64,000 nucleotides of DNA, taken from contig NZ_LNCI01000002.1 in assembly GCF_001509585.1 (NCBI RefSeq), positions 496,001 to 560,000 on the forward strand, read 5' to 3'. Both the position numbers and the translations under genes were made by a program. This document shows, one piece after another, positions 52,875-61,848 of this stretch. Below the pieces are notes generated by a model. It saw only the letters and a list, made by a program, of their open reading frames with translations, did no database searches and was not told where the DNA came from. Source of the stretch: Tropicimonas marinistellae. Lineage in GTDB: Bacteria > Pseudomonadota > Alphaproteobacteria > Rhodobacterales > Rhodobacteraceae. Position 1 is the stretch's first letter; each line of letters starts with the position of its first letter.

Positions 52875-54032
52875 ATGCGAACACTGACAACGACTGAAGA
52901 ACTCGCGGCCTTTTGCGAGGCGGCGCAAAGCGGCCCGTATGTTACATTGGACACCGAGTTTCTGCGGGAACGGACCTACTATTCCAAATTGTGCCTGATC
53001 CAGATGGCGCTGCCAGGCGATGGTGAGGCGGTCCTGGTTGACCCGATCGAAGGCGGCGACGGGCTTTCGCTGGAGCCACTCTACAAGTTGTTTAGCGACA
53101 AGTCGGTGGTGAAGGTCTTTCACGCGGCGCGGCAGGATCTGGAAATCTTCTTCCACGAGGGCGATGTCTTTCCCGAACCGCTGTTCGATACGCAAGTTGC
53201 CGCGATGGTCTGCGGCTTCGGCGAGCAGGTGGGATACGAAACGCTGGTGCGAAAGATCGCGCGGGCGAGCGTGGACAAGTCGTCGCGTTTCACAGACTGG
53301 TCGCGGCGGCCACTGTCCGAGGCACAGCAATCCTATGCGCTGGCCGATGTCACCCATCTGCGGGTCATCTATGAACACCTCGCGCACGATCTCGAACGTT
53401 CCGGTCGACAGCACTGGGTGGAAGAGGAACTCTCGGTTCTTACCGATCCGGCGACCTATCGGGTCGAGCCTCGGGAAGCCTGGCGGCGCGTGAAGACCCG
53501 TACCAATTCCGGGCGGTTCCTCGCCATCGTGCGCGAACTGGCGGCTTTTCGGGAGATCCATGCGCAAACCCGCAATATTCCCCGCAACCGCGTGTTCAAG
53601 GACGATGCATTGCTCGAGTTGGCATCGACCAAGCCGCGTGGCATGAAGGATCTCGGGAAGTCCCGTATGCTGTTGCGCGAGGGCCGAAAGGGCCAGATCG
53701 CCGAAGGGATCCTTGCTGCCATCGAGACCGGAATCGCAACTGCGCCGGAAGATCAGCCGCAGGCAGATACGAGCCGCGACAAGTTGCAGGTGAACCCGGC
53801 ACTTGCGGACCTGCTACGCGTGCTCCTCAAGGCGAAATCCGAAGAGGCGGGCGTCGCCCAGAAGCTGATCGCGACATCCGCGGATCTCGACGCCATTGCC
53901 GCCGGACAGCGCGATGGCGCGGCTCTGAAGGGCTGGCGCCACGAAGTGTTCGGGGCGGACGCGCTGCGGCTCTGCGCCGGGGAGATTGCCTTGGCCGCGC
54001 GCGGTCCGGCTGTCGTGGTGCTCGACGTCTGA
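52875..54032 (+). CDS. rnd: ribonuclease D
   Basis: The 385-residue 3'-5' exoribonuclease has the DEDDy motifs VTLDTEFLRERTYY (Exo I), VFHAARQDLEIFF (Exo II) and SYALADVTHL with the YxxxD arrangement (Exo III). An HRDC-like helical region follows, with the second half more diverged. It trims tRNA and small RNA 3' ends. ATG 52875 gives the usual N-terminus RTLTTTEELAAF; the longer frame from 52809 adds 22 unsupported residues. Transcription may continue from purMN across an 88-bp spacer. Confidence 0.93.
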   Translation: MRTLTTTEELAAFCEAAQSGPYVTLDTEFLRERTYYSKLCLIQMALPGDGEAVLVDPIEGGDGLSLEPLYKLFSDKSVVKVFHAARQDLEIFFHEGDVFPEPLFDTQVAAMVCGFGEQVGYETLVRKIARASVDKSSRFTDWSRRPLSEAQQSYALADVTHLRVIYEHLAHDLERSGRQHWVEEELSVLTDPATYRVEPREAWRRVKTRTNSGRFLAIVRELAAFREIHAQTRNIPRNRVFKDDALLELASTKPRGMKDLGKSRMLLREGRKGQIAEGILAAIETGIATAPEDQPQADTSRDKLQVNPALADLLRVLLKAKSEEAGVAQKLIATSADLDAIAAGQRDGAALKGWRHEVFGADALRLCAGEIALAARGPAVVVLDV

Positions 54033-54065
54033 CGATCGCGCCCGTTCAGCTGCGGCTGGCCGGAT

Positions 54066-54545
54066 TCAGCGGCGGGAACTGCGGCGGTTGTTCTGCCCGA
54101 CGACGGTGACCGTACGAACGCCCTGCAAGGTCTGATCCGAAAGGAAGATCCCGGCAGTCACCTCGCGCGACTGGGCGTTAATTGCCGGCTGCGGCGCGCG
54201 CGGCGGCACGATCCTGAACTCCAGAAGGATCTCGCCGTTGTTCGCGGCAACGTCGCCCACGACGTCCACATAGGTGGAGAGCAGGTCCGCGGCCCAATAG
54301 CCCTGCGTCGGCGGAAGGCCGACAGCGGTTACGATCGCGCCGCCGGGGGCACGTTCGATGCGCATCGAGACGACCTGTGAGACGAGTGGCCGGATATCGG
54401 TCGTGTCCTCATACCCGTCGGACGGTGCAAGCGTTGGGGTGGACTGGCTACGCCCGAACCAGCCCCAGTTGGCTGGGTTGTAACTGGATTCACACCCGGC
54501 CAGGAGCAGAACGGCCAGCAGGCCAGCAACATGTTGCGCTTTCAT
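54066..54545 (-). CDS. lipoprotein of unknown function
   Basis: The 159-residue protein has a lipoprotein signal peptide (VAGLLAVLLLAGCESS, lipobox LAGC). A Ser/Thr/Pro-containing linker follows, then a compact domain of about 110 residues (RPLVSQVVSMRIERAPGGAIVTAVGLPPTQGYWAADLLS). I do not know its function; similar small lipoproteins occur in Rhodobacterales. ATG 54545 has GGGGAT before it and places the signal at the start. It converges on rnd and diverges from sufE. Confidence 0.8.
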   Translation of the reverse strand: MKAQHVAGLLAVLLLAGCESSYNPANWGWFGRSQSTPTLAPSDGYEDTTDIRPLVSQVVSMRIERAPGGAIVTAVGLPPTQGYWAADLLSTYVDVVGDVAANNGEILLEFRIVPPRAPQPAINAQSREVTAGIFLSDQTLQGVRTVTVVGQNNRRSSRR

Positions 54546-54684
54546 GATAGATCCCCGTCGTCCCGCCTCGTCGGCTTCCCGATTAGCGAAAACCGTGTCG
54601 GTTGAAAAGCCTGCGTCGCGAGTGGCGGCTCTGGACCCCCGCTGCACGGCAGCATAATCTCCGGCCAGCGGAATGGAGTATGCC

Positions 54685-55110
54685 ATGGCACGGGACGCCT
54701 TCGAGGACATTGTCGAAACTTTCGAATTCCTGGACGACTGGGAAGACCGCTATCGGCATGTCATCGACATGGGAAAGGCGATGGCGCCGCTGGAGGAAAG
54801 CCTGCGGGTGCCCGCCACGAAGGTGGAGGGCTGCGCCAGTCAGGTCTGGCTGGTCCCGGAGATCAGCGGACAGGGGCGGGAAGCGACCTTTCAGTTTCGG
54901 GGCGACAGTGACGCGATGATCGTACGCGGGCTGATCGCGATCCTCGTGGCGTTGTATTCCGGATTGAATGTCGCAGACGTTGCGAAAGTGGACGCGCCTG
55001 CGGAACTGGCGCGGCTCGGACTAGACGAGCATCTGTCGTCGCAACGGTCGAACGGCTTGCGCGCTATGGTGGAACGTATCCGATTACTGGGCGAGAAGGC
55101 GTCTGCGTGA
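54685..55110 (+). CDS. sufE: SufE-family sulfur acceptor protein
   Basis: The 141-residue protein has the SufE fold motifs FLDDWEDRYRHVIDMGKAM and KVEGCASQVWLVP, with the persulfide-carrying Cys, then LIAILVALYSG and LDEHLSSQRSNGLRAMVERIR. It accepts sulfur from SufS and passes it to the SufBCD scaffold. I prefer ATG 54685, which has GGAG at 7 nt spacing; ATG 54673 is an alternative that adds four residues. No suf operon is adjacent, as is usual for this stand-alone copy. Confidence 0.92.
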   Translation: MARDAFEDIVETFEFLDDWEDRYRHVIDMGKAMAPLEESLRVPATKVEGCASQVWLVPEISGQGREATFQFRGDSDAMIVRGLIAILVALYSGLNVADVAKVDAPAELARLGLDEHLSSQRSNGLRAMVERIRLLGEKASA

Positions 55111-55149
55111 CCGTCGGCGGGGGCTTTCGCGGCCCCTCTGAATGGTCGT

Positions 55150-55830
55150 TCAGAGGCTTTGTCGCGCGACCGCGGTGAGGGTCGTCGCCAGATCGCCAAA
55201 TCCGGTGAACCGGCGCTCATAGGTGAGGCCGAGGCGGTCTGCACACTCCTTGGCATTGGCCGTCAATTCCGGATCGTCGGTTTGCGCTTGGTGAACCAGC
55301 TTGGTGTAATGCGCGAAATAGCTGTGTCTGAGCTCCGGGTGTCGATCCATTCCCAGTGGTCGCCAGACGAAGGCGTCGAATTGCCGGACGAGGAAGTCGG
55401 TGAGATAGAATGCCGTTATCTCCGCATCGGCTTGCGCCGCGAACGCGGCGTTTCCCTCGAAAAAACTGTAGCAATGCGGCCCGGCGATCATCTCCACGCC
55501 CAGGCGCTCGCACGCTTGTTGGAGCAGTCCGCCCGTGCCGCAATCGGCATAGGCGACGAAAATGCTGTCGAAATCCGCCCGGTGTTTCTCTATCGCCGCC
55601 TCCACGGCCGGAGTTATCCGCTCAGGGTGATTGTGCAATATCGCGGGCAGGCAGGTGAGTGCGATGTGGTCCCATTGGTTGACGGCCTTGAGCGCGAGGA
55701 TTTCGCGTGCAATCGCGCCGCAACCGATGACGAGAACGCGGCTGGCCGTGTTTCGGGCTGCGGCGATCCCGACTTCGGTGAGCGTCGTGTCGCTTGGCTG
55801 GGCGCTGTCGCGGGGATCGACGTGTTGCAT
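55150..55830 (-). CDS. DUF1638 protein
   Basis: The 226-residue protein has RVLVIGCGAIAREILAL, HIALTCLPAILHNHPERITPAVEAAI, FVAYADCGTGGLLQQACERLGVEMIAGPHCYSFFEG and a C-terminal LGLTYERRFTGFGDL, the pattern of DUF1638. Conserved Cys and His residues hint at metal or corrinoid-related chemistry. It sits in the same minus-strand group as the corrinoid protein gene, and members of this family regularly accompany B12-dependent methyl transfer. ATG 55830 is the likely start. Its reaction is not established to my knowledge. Confidence 0.85.
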   Translation of the reverse strand: MQHVDPRDSAQPSDTTLTEVGIAAARNTASRVLVIGCGAIAREILALKAVNQWDHIALTCLPAILHNHPERITPAVEAAIEKHRADFDSIFVAYADCGTGGLLQQACERLGVEMIAGPHCYSFFEGNAAFAAQADAEITAFYLTDFLVRQFDAFVWRPLGMDRHPELRHSYFAHYTKLVHQAQTDDPELTANAKECADRLGLTYERRFTGFGDLATTLTAVARQSL

Positions 55831-55860
55831 GTCTTCGCTCTCAGAAATCCACAAAACCCG

Positions 55861-56040
55861 TCACCGATGGCGGCGGACCAACAGGTGCCAGATGACCGCT
55901 AGAACAGCGGCACCCAATGCAATCCACGACCACGATTCGGGCCGCATTGCATCCGGCAAAATGGCTGCGACGCCAAACACGGTGGCTGCCGCCAGAACGA
56001 GTGTTCCGAGCATCAAGGCCAAGAAAGTCTTCGGGGGCAT
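55861..56040 (-). CDS. 59-residue membrane protein
   Basis: This small protein has two predicted helices (FLALMLGTLVLAAATVFGVAAIL and SWIALGAAVLAVIWHLLV) with a basic C-terminus (RRHR). ATG 56040 follows AAGGAGTT with ideal spacing; the open frame extends 12 codons further without an SD. It lies between the DUF1638 and corrinoid genes (30- and 44-nt spacers), so it is probably co-transcribed. Function unknown. Confidence 0.75.
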   Translation of the reverse strand: MPPKTFLALMLGTLVLAAATVFGVAAILPDAMRPESWSWIALGAAVLAVIWHLLVRRHR

Positions 56041-56084
56041 GTTAACTCCTTCCATGCCCCAGATAAGGTCTCGCACCGGCTCTT

Positions 56085-56789
56085 TCAGCCCGCGGCCACC
56101 TGGTTATGCTTGCGAGCGATGAAGTCCTTCGCCGTTTCCACGGCAACCGCGGCGTCCCGGCAATAGGCGTCGGCGCCGATGGCGCGGCCAAACTCCTCGT
56201 TGAGCGGCGCGCCTCCAACCAGGACGATGTATTCGTCGCGGATGCCCTGTTCGACCATCGTGTCGATGACGACCTTCATGTAGGGCATCGTTGTCGTCAG
56301 AAGCGCGGACATACCCACGATGTCGGCCTCTTCCTTTTTCGCGGCCTCGATGTAGTTCTCGACCGGATTGTTGATCCCGAGATCCACGACCTCGAATCCG
56401 GCGCCCTCCATCATCATCGACACGAGGTTTTTTCCGATGTCGTGGATGTCGCCCTTCACCGTACCGATCACCATCTTGCCCATCCGCGGCGCACCGGTCT
56501 CTGCCAGCAGCGGCTTGAGGATCGCCATACCCGCCTTCATCGCATTGGCCGCAAGCAGCACCTCCGGCACGAAGAGGATGCCGTCGCGAAAGTCGTTTCC
56601 GACGATGGTCATGCCGGCCACGAGCGCCTCGGTCAGTACCTTGTAGGGCGCCCATCCGCGTTCGAGCAGGATGTTGACGCCCTCCTCGATCTCTTCCTTG
56701 AGACCGTCATAAAGGTCGTCGTGCATCTGGAGCACCAGGTCTTCGGTCTCCAGTTCGGACAGGATGATATCGTCTTCCTCGTCGGCCAT
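56085..56789 (-). CDS. corrinoid-binding methyltransferase subunit (MtbC/MetH B12-domain type)
   Basis: The 234-residue protein has an N-terminal helical cap domain (NILLERGWAPYKVLTEALVAGMTIVGNDFRDGILFVPEVLLAANAMKAGM) and a Rossmann-like B12 domain. The base-off cobalamin motif GDIHDIGKNLV (DxHxxG, about residues 113-123) is there, with later motifs GMSALLTTT and VLVGGAP. It carries the methyl group between a methyl donor enzyme and an acceptor enzyme. Neighbours are a DUF1638 gene and, on the other side of a divergent gene, a homocysteine methyltransferase. Confidence 0.93.
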   Translation of the reverse strand: MADEEDDIILSELETEDLVLQMHDDLYDGLKEEIEEGVNILLERGWAPYKVLTEALVAGMTIVGNDFRDGILFVPEVLLAANAMKAGMAILKPLLAETGAPRMGKMVIGTVKGDIHDIGKNLVSMMMEGAGFEVVDLGINNPVENYIEAAKKEEADIVGMSALLTTTMPYMKVVIDTMVEQGIRDEYIVLVGGAPLNEEFGRAIGADAYCRDAAVAVETAKDFIARKHNQVAAG

Positions 56790-56964
56790 GTCAGTACTCC
56801 AGGCAGGGCGGCCGGCTAGCTGCCGGGCTTGGTTTCAGAATTCCATGCAAGTGGCGGTTCGCACGCGACGAATTACGACATGTGCCGCTCCGCGACCGAC
56901 TCGAATCCCATCGTACACGATCTGTCGCTTGCAGAATGTTCTTGTTGTGTTCTATTTTCGGCCC

Positions 56965-58056
56965 ATGCAGATCGACGATCCCGCCAATCCTCCGCGTGCC
57001 AGGCGACGGGCGCGTGCGGCCCGCTCCAACCGCGCAGGACGCTTTGAAACCCACGAAAGGGAAGGGGTCGCCGACGGCTGGGAGGAGGACATCGACGACC
57101 TGCCGCTTTTGCGCACGGAAGTGCAGGTGGAACGCCCACGCAGCATCATCACGCGCAATCGCTCGCCCGATGTCGGCTTCGACCGGTCGGTCAATCCGTA
57201 TCGCGGTTGCGAACACGGCTGCATCTATTGCTTTGCGCGCCCGACCCACGCCTTTCTCGGGTTGTCGCCGGGGCTCGATTTCGAAACCCGTCTTGTCGCC
57301 AAACCCAATGCGCCGATGTTGCTGCGCCAGGAGATATCGCGGCCACGGTATCGGCCGGCACCGATTGCCTTCGGTACCAATACCGACCCGTACCAACCGC
57401 AGGAGCGCGACCGTCGGATAACCCGCGGTTGCCTGGAAGTACTGCAGGAGTACCGCCATCCGCTCACCGTCGTGACCAAGGGAACCCTGGTCGAGCGCGA
57501 TGCGGATGTTCTGGGCGAGATGGGGCAGGCGGGCCTGGCGCAGGCGGCGCTGTCGATCACCACGTTGGACGCCCGCCTCGCGCGGTCGATGGAACCGCGC
57601 GTTCCGGCCCCGGCACAGCGTTTGCGCAGTATCGAGCGGCTTGCCGCGGCGGGGTGTCCGGTCATGGTCTCCGTCGCGCCTGTTATCCCGGGGCTCACCG
57701 ACCACGAGATCGAGGCGATCCTTCAGTCGGCCCGCGATGCCGGCGCCAGCCATGCCACGATGATCCTGCTGCGCCTGCCGCTGGAGGTGGCCGACTTGTT
57801 CCGCGAGTGGTTTGCCGATACCCGCCCGGACCGTGCGGCCCGTGTTCTCGCGCGTATCCGCGAAACCCACGGCGGGTCGGAGTATGACCCGACCTGGGGC
57901 ACCCGGATGACGGGGCAGGGAACCTATGCGGAGTTGTTGCAGCAGCGGTTTCACCTCTCACTCAAACGTCTTGGGATGGCGCGGCGACTTCCGCCCCTCA
58001 GGACGGATCTCTTTCGCGTCCCGCCGAAATCGGGCGATCAGCTCTCGCTCTTCTAG
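56965..58056 (+). CDS. PA0069-family radical SAM protein
   Basis: The 363-residue protein has RSIITRNRSPDVGFDRSVNPYRGCEHGCIYCFARPTH, with the CxxxCxYC iron-sulfur motif. It then has FGTNTDPYQPQER, TRGCLEVLQEYRHPLTVVTKG and SVAPVIPGLTDHEIEAIL, all characteristic of the PA0069/SplB-like group. The function is not established; SPL-type DNA repair has been suggested from similarity. ATG 56965 is used because the longer frame overlaps the divergent corrinoid gene. It stands alone on the plus strand between two genes of a minus-strand set. Confidence 0.87.
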   Translation: MQIDDPANPPRARRRARAARSNRAGRFETHEREGVADGWEEDIDDLPLLRTEVQVERPRSIITRNRSPDVGFDRSVNPYRGCEHGCIYCFARPTHAFLGLSPGLDFETRLVAKPNAPMLLRQEISRPRYRPAPIAFGTNTDPYQPQERDRRITRGCLEVLQEYRHPLTVVTKGTLVERDADVLGEMGQAGLAQAALSITTLDARLARSMEPRVPAPAQRLRSIERLAAAGCPVMVSVAPVIPGLTDHEIEAILQSARDAGASHATMILLRLPLEVADLFREWFADTRPDRAARVLARIRETHGGSEYDPTWGTRMTGQGTYAELLQQRFHLSLKRLGMARRLPPLRTDLFRVPPKSGDQLSLF

Positions 58057-58076
58057 GTCAGGCGCGGCAAGAGACC

Positions 58077-59087
58077 TCAGCCGCGACGTCGGCGGCGCGG
58101 GCGCTGAGCAACCGGGGCATCCCCCGTTCCATCGCTGGCGGAGGAAAATCCGCCGAGCTGCTCCGCGATCTGCTCCAGTGTCGGGCGTGGGCCGTGCGGG
58201 GTGCTTTCCAACGCTGCGCGCATGGATCTCAGGTGCTCAGGCGTCGTGCCACAGCAGCCGCCAATGATCTTCGCGCCCGAATCCCGCGCCAGGACGGCGT
58301 ATTGGCCCATCAGTTCGGGCGTCCCGTCGTAATGGATATGCCCGTCGACATATTTCGGTATACCGGCATTTCCCTTGGCCACGACCGGGATTTCCGGCCC
58401 CATGGCGCTAAACCCGAGCACCGTGCGCAGCAGGTCGGACGCGCCCACGCCGCAGTTCGCGCCAAAGGCCAATGGCTTGTGATCGAGCTTTCCAACCAGC
58501 GTCACCATATCGGACGACGTCACACCCATCATCGTGCGGCCCGCCGTGTCGAAGCTCATCGTGCCGACCCAGGGCATCTGTGCGAGCCGTGCGGCCTCGG
58601 CGGCGGCGCGGTATTCCTCGGGTGCAGAAATGGTCTCCACCCAAAGAACGTCTGCACCGCCTTCCTTCAGGCCCTCGGCCTGCTCGTGGAACATTTCCAC
58701 TGCGGTCTCGTGGGTCAGCGGCCCCATCGGCGCCATGATCTCGCCGGTCGGCCCCATCGAACCGGCAACGACAACGGGCCGGCCGGCTGCATCGGCGACC
58801 TCGCGGCCCAACTCGGCGGCGGACCGGTTCAACTCACCCACGCGGCTCTGCGCGTCATGGAGTTTCAGCCGTGCGGCGGTCCCGCCGAAGGAATTGGTTA
58901 GGAAAATGTCGCTGCCCGCGTCCACGGCGCCGCGATAGAGCGTGCGAATTCGATCGGGATGATCGGTGTTCCACAATTCCGGCGCGTCGCCCGATTGCAA
59001 CCCCATGTTGAAAAGCGTCGTGCCGGTGGCGCCATCGGCCATGAGCCAATCGCGGTCGGCAAGAAGTCGGGAGAGGGCGTCTGTCAT
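58077..59087 (-). CDS. homocysteine S-methyltransferase (betaine-homocysteine type / MetH domain 1 type)
   Basis: The 336-residue TIM-barrel protein has MADGATGTTLFNMGL, TNSFGGTAARLKLH, GSMGPTGEIM, ADVLWVETIS, and the zinc ligands in GANCGVGASD and GGCCGTTPEH (three Cys). It would methylate homocysteine to methionine. With the corrinoid protein nearby it may act as the homocysteine half of a split methionine synthase instead of a betaine enzyme. The start is ATG 59087. The C-terminus ends in an Arg-rich tail (QRPRRRRRG). Confidence 0.9.
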   Translation of the reverse strand: MTDALSRLLADRDWLMADGATGTTLFNMGLQSGDAPELWNTDHPDRIRTLYRGAVDAGSDIFLTNSFGGTAARLKLHDAQSRVGELNRSAAELGREVADAAGRPVVVAGSMGPTGEIMAPMGPLTHETAVEMFHEQAEGLKEGGADVLWVETISAPEEYRAAAEAARLAQMPWVGTMSFDTAGRTMMGVTSSDMVTLVGKLDHKPLAFGANCGVGASDLLRTVLGFSAMGPEIPVVAKGNAGIPKYVDGHIHYDGTPELMGQYAVLARDSGAKIIGGCCGTTPEHLRSMRAALESTPHGPRPTLEQIAEQLGGFSSASDGTGDAPVAQRPRRRRRG

Positions 59088-59184
59088 TTCATGCGGTCCG
59101 TTCGGCGGTGATGTCGGGGCTCTTCTCATGAACCGCGCCAAGAGGCAAACTGAATACGGACATGATCGTCATGAGCCGAAAACG

Positions 59185-59210
59185 AAAAAACGCGCCCGGC
59201 TTCGGGCGCG
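59185..59210 (-). terminator. rho-independent terminator after the zeta-type gene
   Basis: On the minus strand CGCGCCCG and CGGGCGCG form a perfect 8-bp stem with a 4-nt loop (59191-59210), followed by six T (59185-59190). It lies 30 bp after the stop of the DUF1476 gene and separates it from the methyltransferase gene. Confidence 0.9.
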
Positions 59211-59239
59211 CCTGAGAGTTTCGCAGCCGATAGAGCGGC

Positions 59240-59569
59240 TTACAGCATGGTCTTGATTTCGCCGGAATGCGCACGTTCGCGCGCCTCGGCGAGAAACTCG
59301 TCCATTCGCTGTCTGATGCGGTCTTCTGGGCGCAAGTCGCCCAGATCTGCCTTGAGTTTGGCGATCACCGCAGCATCCCCTCCCTCTTCGAGGTCAATGC
59401 GGATGATATCCTTGGCGTATCGCACAGCCTGCTCGGCGGTCATGCCCAAGAGCGCTGCGGCCCAGAACCCGATATGCTTGTTGCGGGACGCCTGTGCCAG
59501 GAACTCCATCTCCGCATCCCGTACGAATTTCGCTTCATAGGCGGCTTCGCGTTCGTCGAACGTCGTCAT
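59240..59569 (-). CDS. DUF1476 protein, F1Fo-ATPase zeta (inhibitor) subunit type
   Basis: The 109-residue, all-helical, charged protein begins MTTFDEREAAYEAKFVRDAEMEF and continues RNKHIGFWAAALLGMTAEQA, closely resembling the Paracoccus denitrificans ATP synthase zeta subunit. There the N-terminal segment inserts into F1 and blocks ATP hydrolysis. The family is restricted to alphaproteobacteria, which supports the taxonomic guess. GGGAGCAA precedes the ATG. It is followed by a clear terminator. Confidence 0.92.
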   Translation of the reverse strand: MTTFDEREAAYEAKFVRDAEMEFLAQASRNKHIGFWAAALLGMTAEQAVRYAKDIIRIDLEEGGDAAVIAKLKADLGDLRPEDRIRQRMDEFLAEARERAHSGEIKTML

Positions 59570-59666
59570 TTGCTCCCGTTACTCCTCCGCAACTTTGTTT
59601 CGTCTTCATATCTAAGAGACTGTCGCGACGTTGCCTAGTGCGACCCGCCGCCGTAGGGGCCTGTTT

Positions 59667-60818
59667 TCAGGCGCTTCGACCGAACAACTCGATGAGCCGG
59701 TCTGCAGCGGCCTGTTTCTCGGCGAGAGGGCGGTTTCCGGCATCGATAATCCGGCAGGCGTCCGCCAGGGCTGAATCGACGTCGCCTGCCTCCAGCCGCG
59801 CCGTGAGACTATCCAGCCACGCGACTTGCTCCTCAGGTGGAAGCGCGGAATCGACTGCCTCAACGAGCAGATGCGTGACTTCTTCCTCCCAGCTGCGTGT
59901 CGAACGCGGCAGGTCTTGTGGCGGGGATGCCTCTGTCGCCGACACCGTCTCGGAGTCGTCTTTGTCCGGTGGCGGCGATCGATCTTCCCGCACGGGAGCG
60001 TCCGGTGGTTTGCGGCGCTTTTCGGCGATGATGGTTTCGGCGGAGGAGAGCGGAAGCCCGCCGCGCGCATCGGATAGTTCGAGCGTGACATGTTGCTCGG
60101 ACGCTTCGAAGAAAAGCGTTTCCGGGTCGATCCCGAGCGCTTCGATTATTGATGCCTGCCTGACAGGCGTCATGATTTCCGAATTGGGTGTGCCCGGCGC
60201 AGGAAGGCTGTCCGTCTCCAACGGATGCGGTATTCCCGAATCGATCCCTTGCCAGTCGGCTTCAGGCGCGGTGCCATGCAAGCTTCGGGAGACCGCCCTG
60301 CGGCTCACTCGGCCATGCTGGTAAACGTGGAAGGCGAAATGCGCGCCCGGATGGCGGCTTCCCGAGTAGCGGAAATAGAATACCTCGTCGCCATCGAGAG
60401 CGGAGCTCAGCCTCTGGCAGAACGTCGATACATCGCCGTCGCCTTCGCGAAATTCGATCATGGTCAGTCCGGCCACCCCCAACGGAGCGGAAAGGCGCAC
60501 GGGACTATGCGTAACGCCGAACCCCATATCGGTAAGGACCGGCCGGGTAAGTGGCGGAGGCCCGAGCGTTCCGTCGGGCTGGATCAGAAGGTTGCCGCCC
60601 GTCGTTCTCCCGTTCCAGCCTTTCGAGGAAGAGCGCCCGAATACACGGGACAGGAGATTGCCGCGCCGCGGGCTTCCAGCGGAACCATCCCCCGGTGCGT
60701 CGCTGCCTCCGGCGGGGGTGTCGCGCACCCGGCCAAGCGCCGCGGCGACCTCCGCAAGCGGGCGCGCGGATATGGCGAAATCGATGAGGGCGAAGTCTTC
60801 GGCCGCCGTTTCGGTCAT
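59667..60818 (-). CDS. hypothetical protein of 383 residues
   Basis: I do not recognise this protein. The N-terminal ~45 residues look helical (FALIDFAISARPLAEVAAALGRV), then a Gly/Ser/Arg-rich linker, a globular region (about 75-260) with GLTMIEFREGDGDVSTFCQRLSSALDGDEVFYFRYSGS, a Pro/Asp/Arg-rich disordered stretch (about 275-320), and a helical C-terminus (EEEVTHLLVEAVDSALPPEEQVAWLDSLTARLEAGDVDSALADACRII). There is no signal peptide. ATG 60818 is preceded by AGGAG at a long spacing. It lies upstream of the zeta-type gene and divergent from purC. Confidence 0.7.
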   Translation of the reverse strand: MTETAAEDFALIDFAISARPLAEVAAALGRVRDTPAGGSDAPGDGSAGSPRRGNLLSRVFGRSSSKGWNGRTTGGNLLIQPDGTLGPPPLTRPVLTDMGFGVTHSPVRLSAPLGVAGLTMIEFREGDGDVSTFCQRLSSALDGDEVFYFRYSGSRHPGAHFAFHVYQHGRVSRRAVSRSLHGTAPEADWQGIDSGIPHPLETDSLPAPGTPNSEIMTPVRQASIIEALGIDPETLFFEASEQHVTLELSDARGGLPLSSAETIIAEKRRKPPDAPVREDRSPPPDKDDSETVSATEASPPQDLPRSTRSWEEEVTHLLVEAVDSALPPEEQVAWLDSLTARLEAGDVDSALADACRIIDAGNRPLAEKQAAADRLIELFGRSA

Positions 60819-61018
60819 CGTTACATGTCTCCTGGCCACCGACGCGGGAATGCGCCCCGACGCCGATCCACCGTCCGACAGGGGCAGGTATGTGTCAACT
60901 GCAACCGGCGACGACATTGCCGGAACGGGCCGGCGCTTGCGGGACAGTCAGGGTTGGCTTATAGGGCTGCACGGAAACGGCCCCGGGATATGCCCACAGG
61001 GACCGGGAAAAGGATTTC

Positions 61019-61780
61019 ATGGCACGTCGCAAGAAAATATACGAAGGCAAGGCGAAGATTCTCTACGAAGGGCCCGAACCGGGCACGCTTGTGCAGTATT
61101 TCAAGGACGACGCCACCGCGTTCAATGCTGAAAAGCGGGATGTGGTCGAGGGCAAGGGCGTTCTCAACAATCGCTTGTCCGAGTTCTTCATGAACGGCCT
61201 GAACACAATCGGCGTGCCGACGCATTTCATGAAGCGTCTCAATATGCGCGAGCAACTGGTTCGTGCGGTTGAGATTATTCCGCTCGAAGTCGTCGTACGC
61301 AACGTGGCTGCCGGCTCGATTTCCAAGCGTCTTGGCATCGAGGAAGGCACGCCGCTGCCGCGCCCGATCGTTGAGTTCTACTACAAGGACGATGCCCTCG
61401 GCGATCCGCTGGTTACCGAGGAGCACATCATCGCCTTCGGCTGGGCCTCCCAGCAGGATCTCGACGATATGGTGGCGCTGGCCCTGCGGGTAAACGATTT
61501 CATCTCCGGCATCATGCTGGGGGTCGGAATCAAGCTGGTGGACTTCAAGATCGAGATTGGCCGCATCTGGGACGGTGATTTCATGCGACTGGTGGTTGCC
61601 GACGAGATCAGCCCCGATTCCTGTCGCCTGTGGGACATCCACACCGGCCAGAAGCTCGACAAGGACGTGTTCCGGCGCGATCTCGGCAACCTGGCAGATG
61701 CCTACACGGAGGTCGCCCGGCGGCTCGGTGTATTGCCGCAGAACGGCGCGCCGCGGGGCAAGCCGACACTGATCAACTGA
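61019..61780 (+). CDS. purC: phosphoribosylaminoimidazole-succinocarboxamide synthase
   Basis: The 253-residue SAICAR synthetase has [73 protein letters not shown] and [16 protein letters not shown]. It ligates aspartate to CAIR. GGGAAAAGG lies upstream of the ATG. It leads the purC-purS-purQ cluster (69 nt to purS). Confidence 0.96.
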   Translation: MARRKKIYEGKAKILYEGPEPGTLVQYFKDDATAFNAEKRDVVEGKGVLNNRLSEFFMNGLNTIGVPTHFMKRLNMREQLVRAVEIIPLEVVVRNVAAGSISKRLGIEEGTPLPRPIVEFYYKDDALGDPLVTEEHIIAFGWASQQDLDDMVALALRVNDFISGIMLGVGIKLVDFKIEIGRIWDGDFMRLVVADEISPDSCRLWDIHTGQKLDKDVFRRDLGNLADAYTEVARRLGVLPQNGAPRGKPTLIN

Positions 61781-61848
61781 AAGCCCGTTCTCCTGACGGG
61801 AGGCGCGGACCGGACGACCAAGAGAGCCGCAACGAAGGACGCGAAGAC

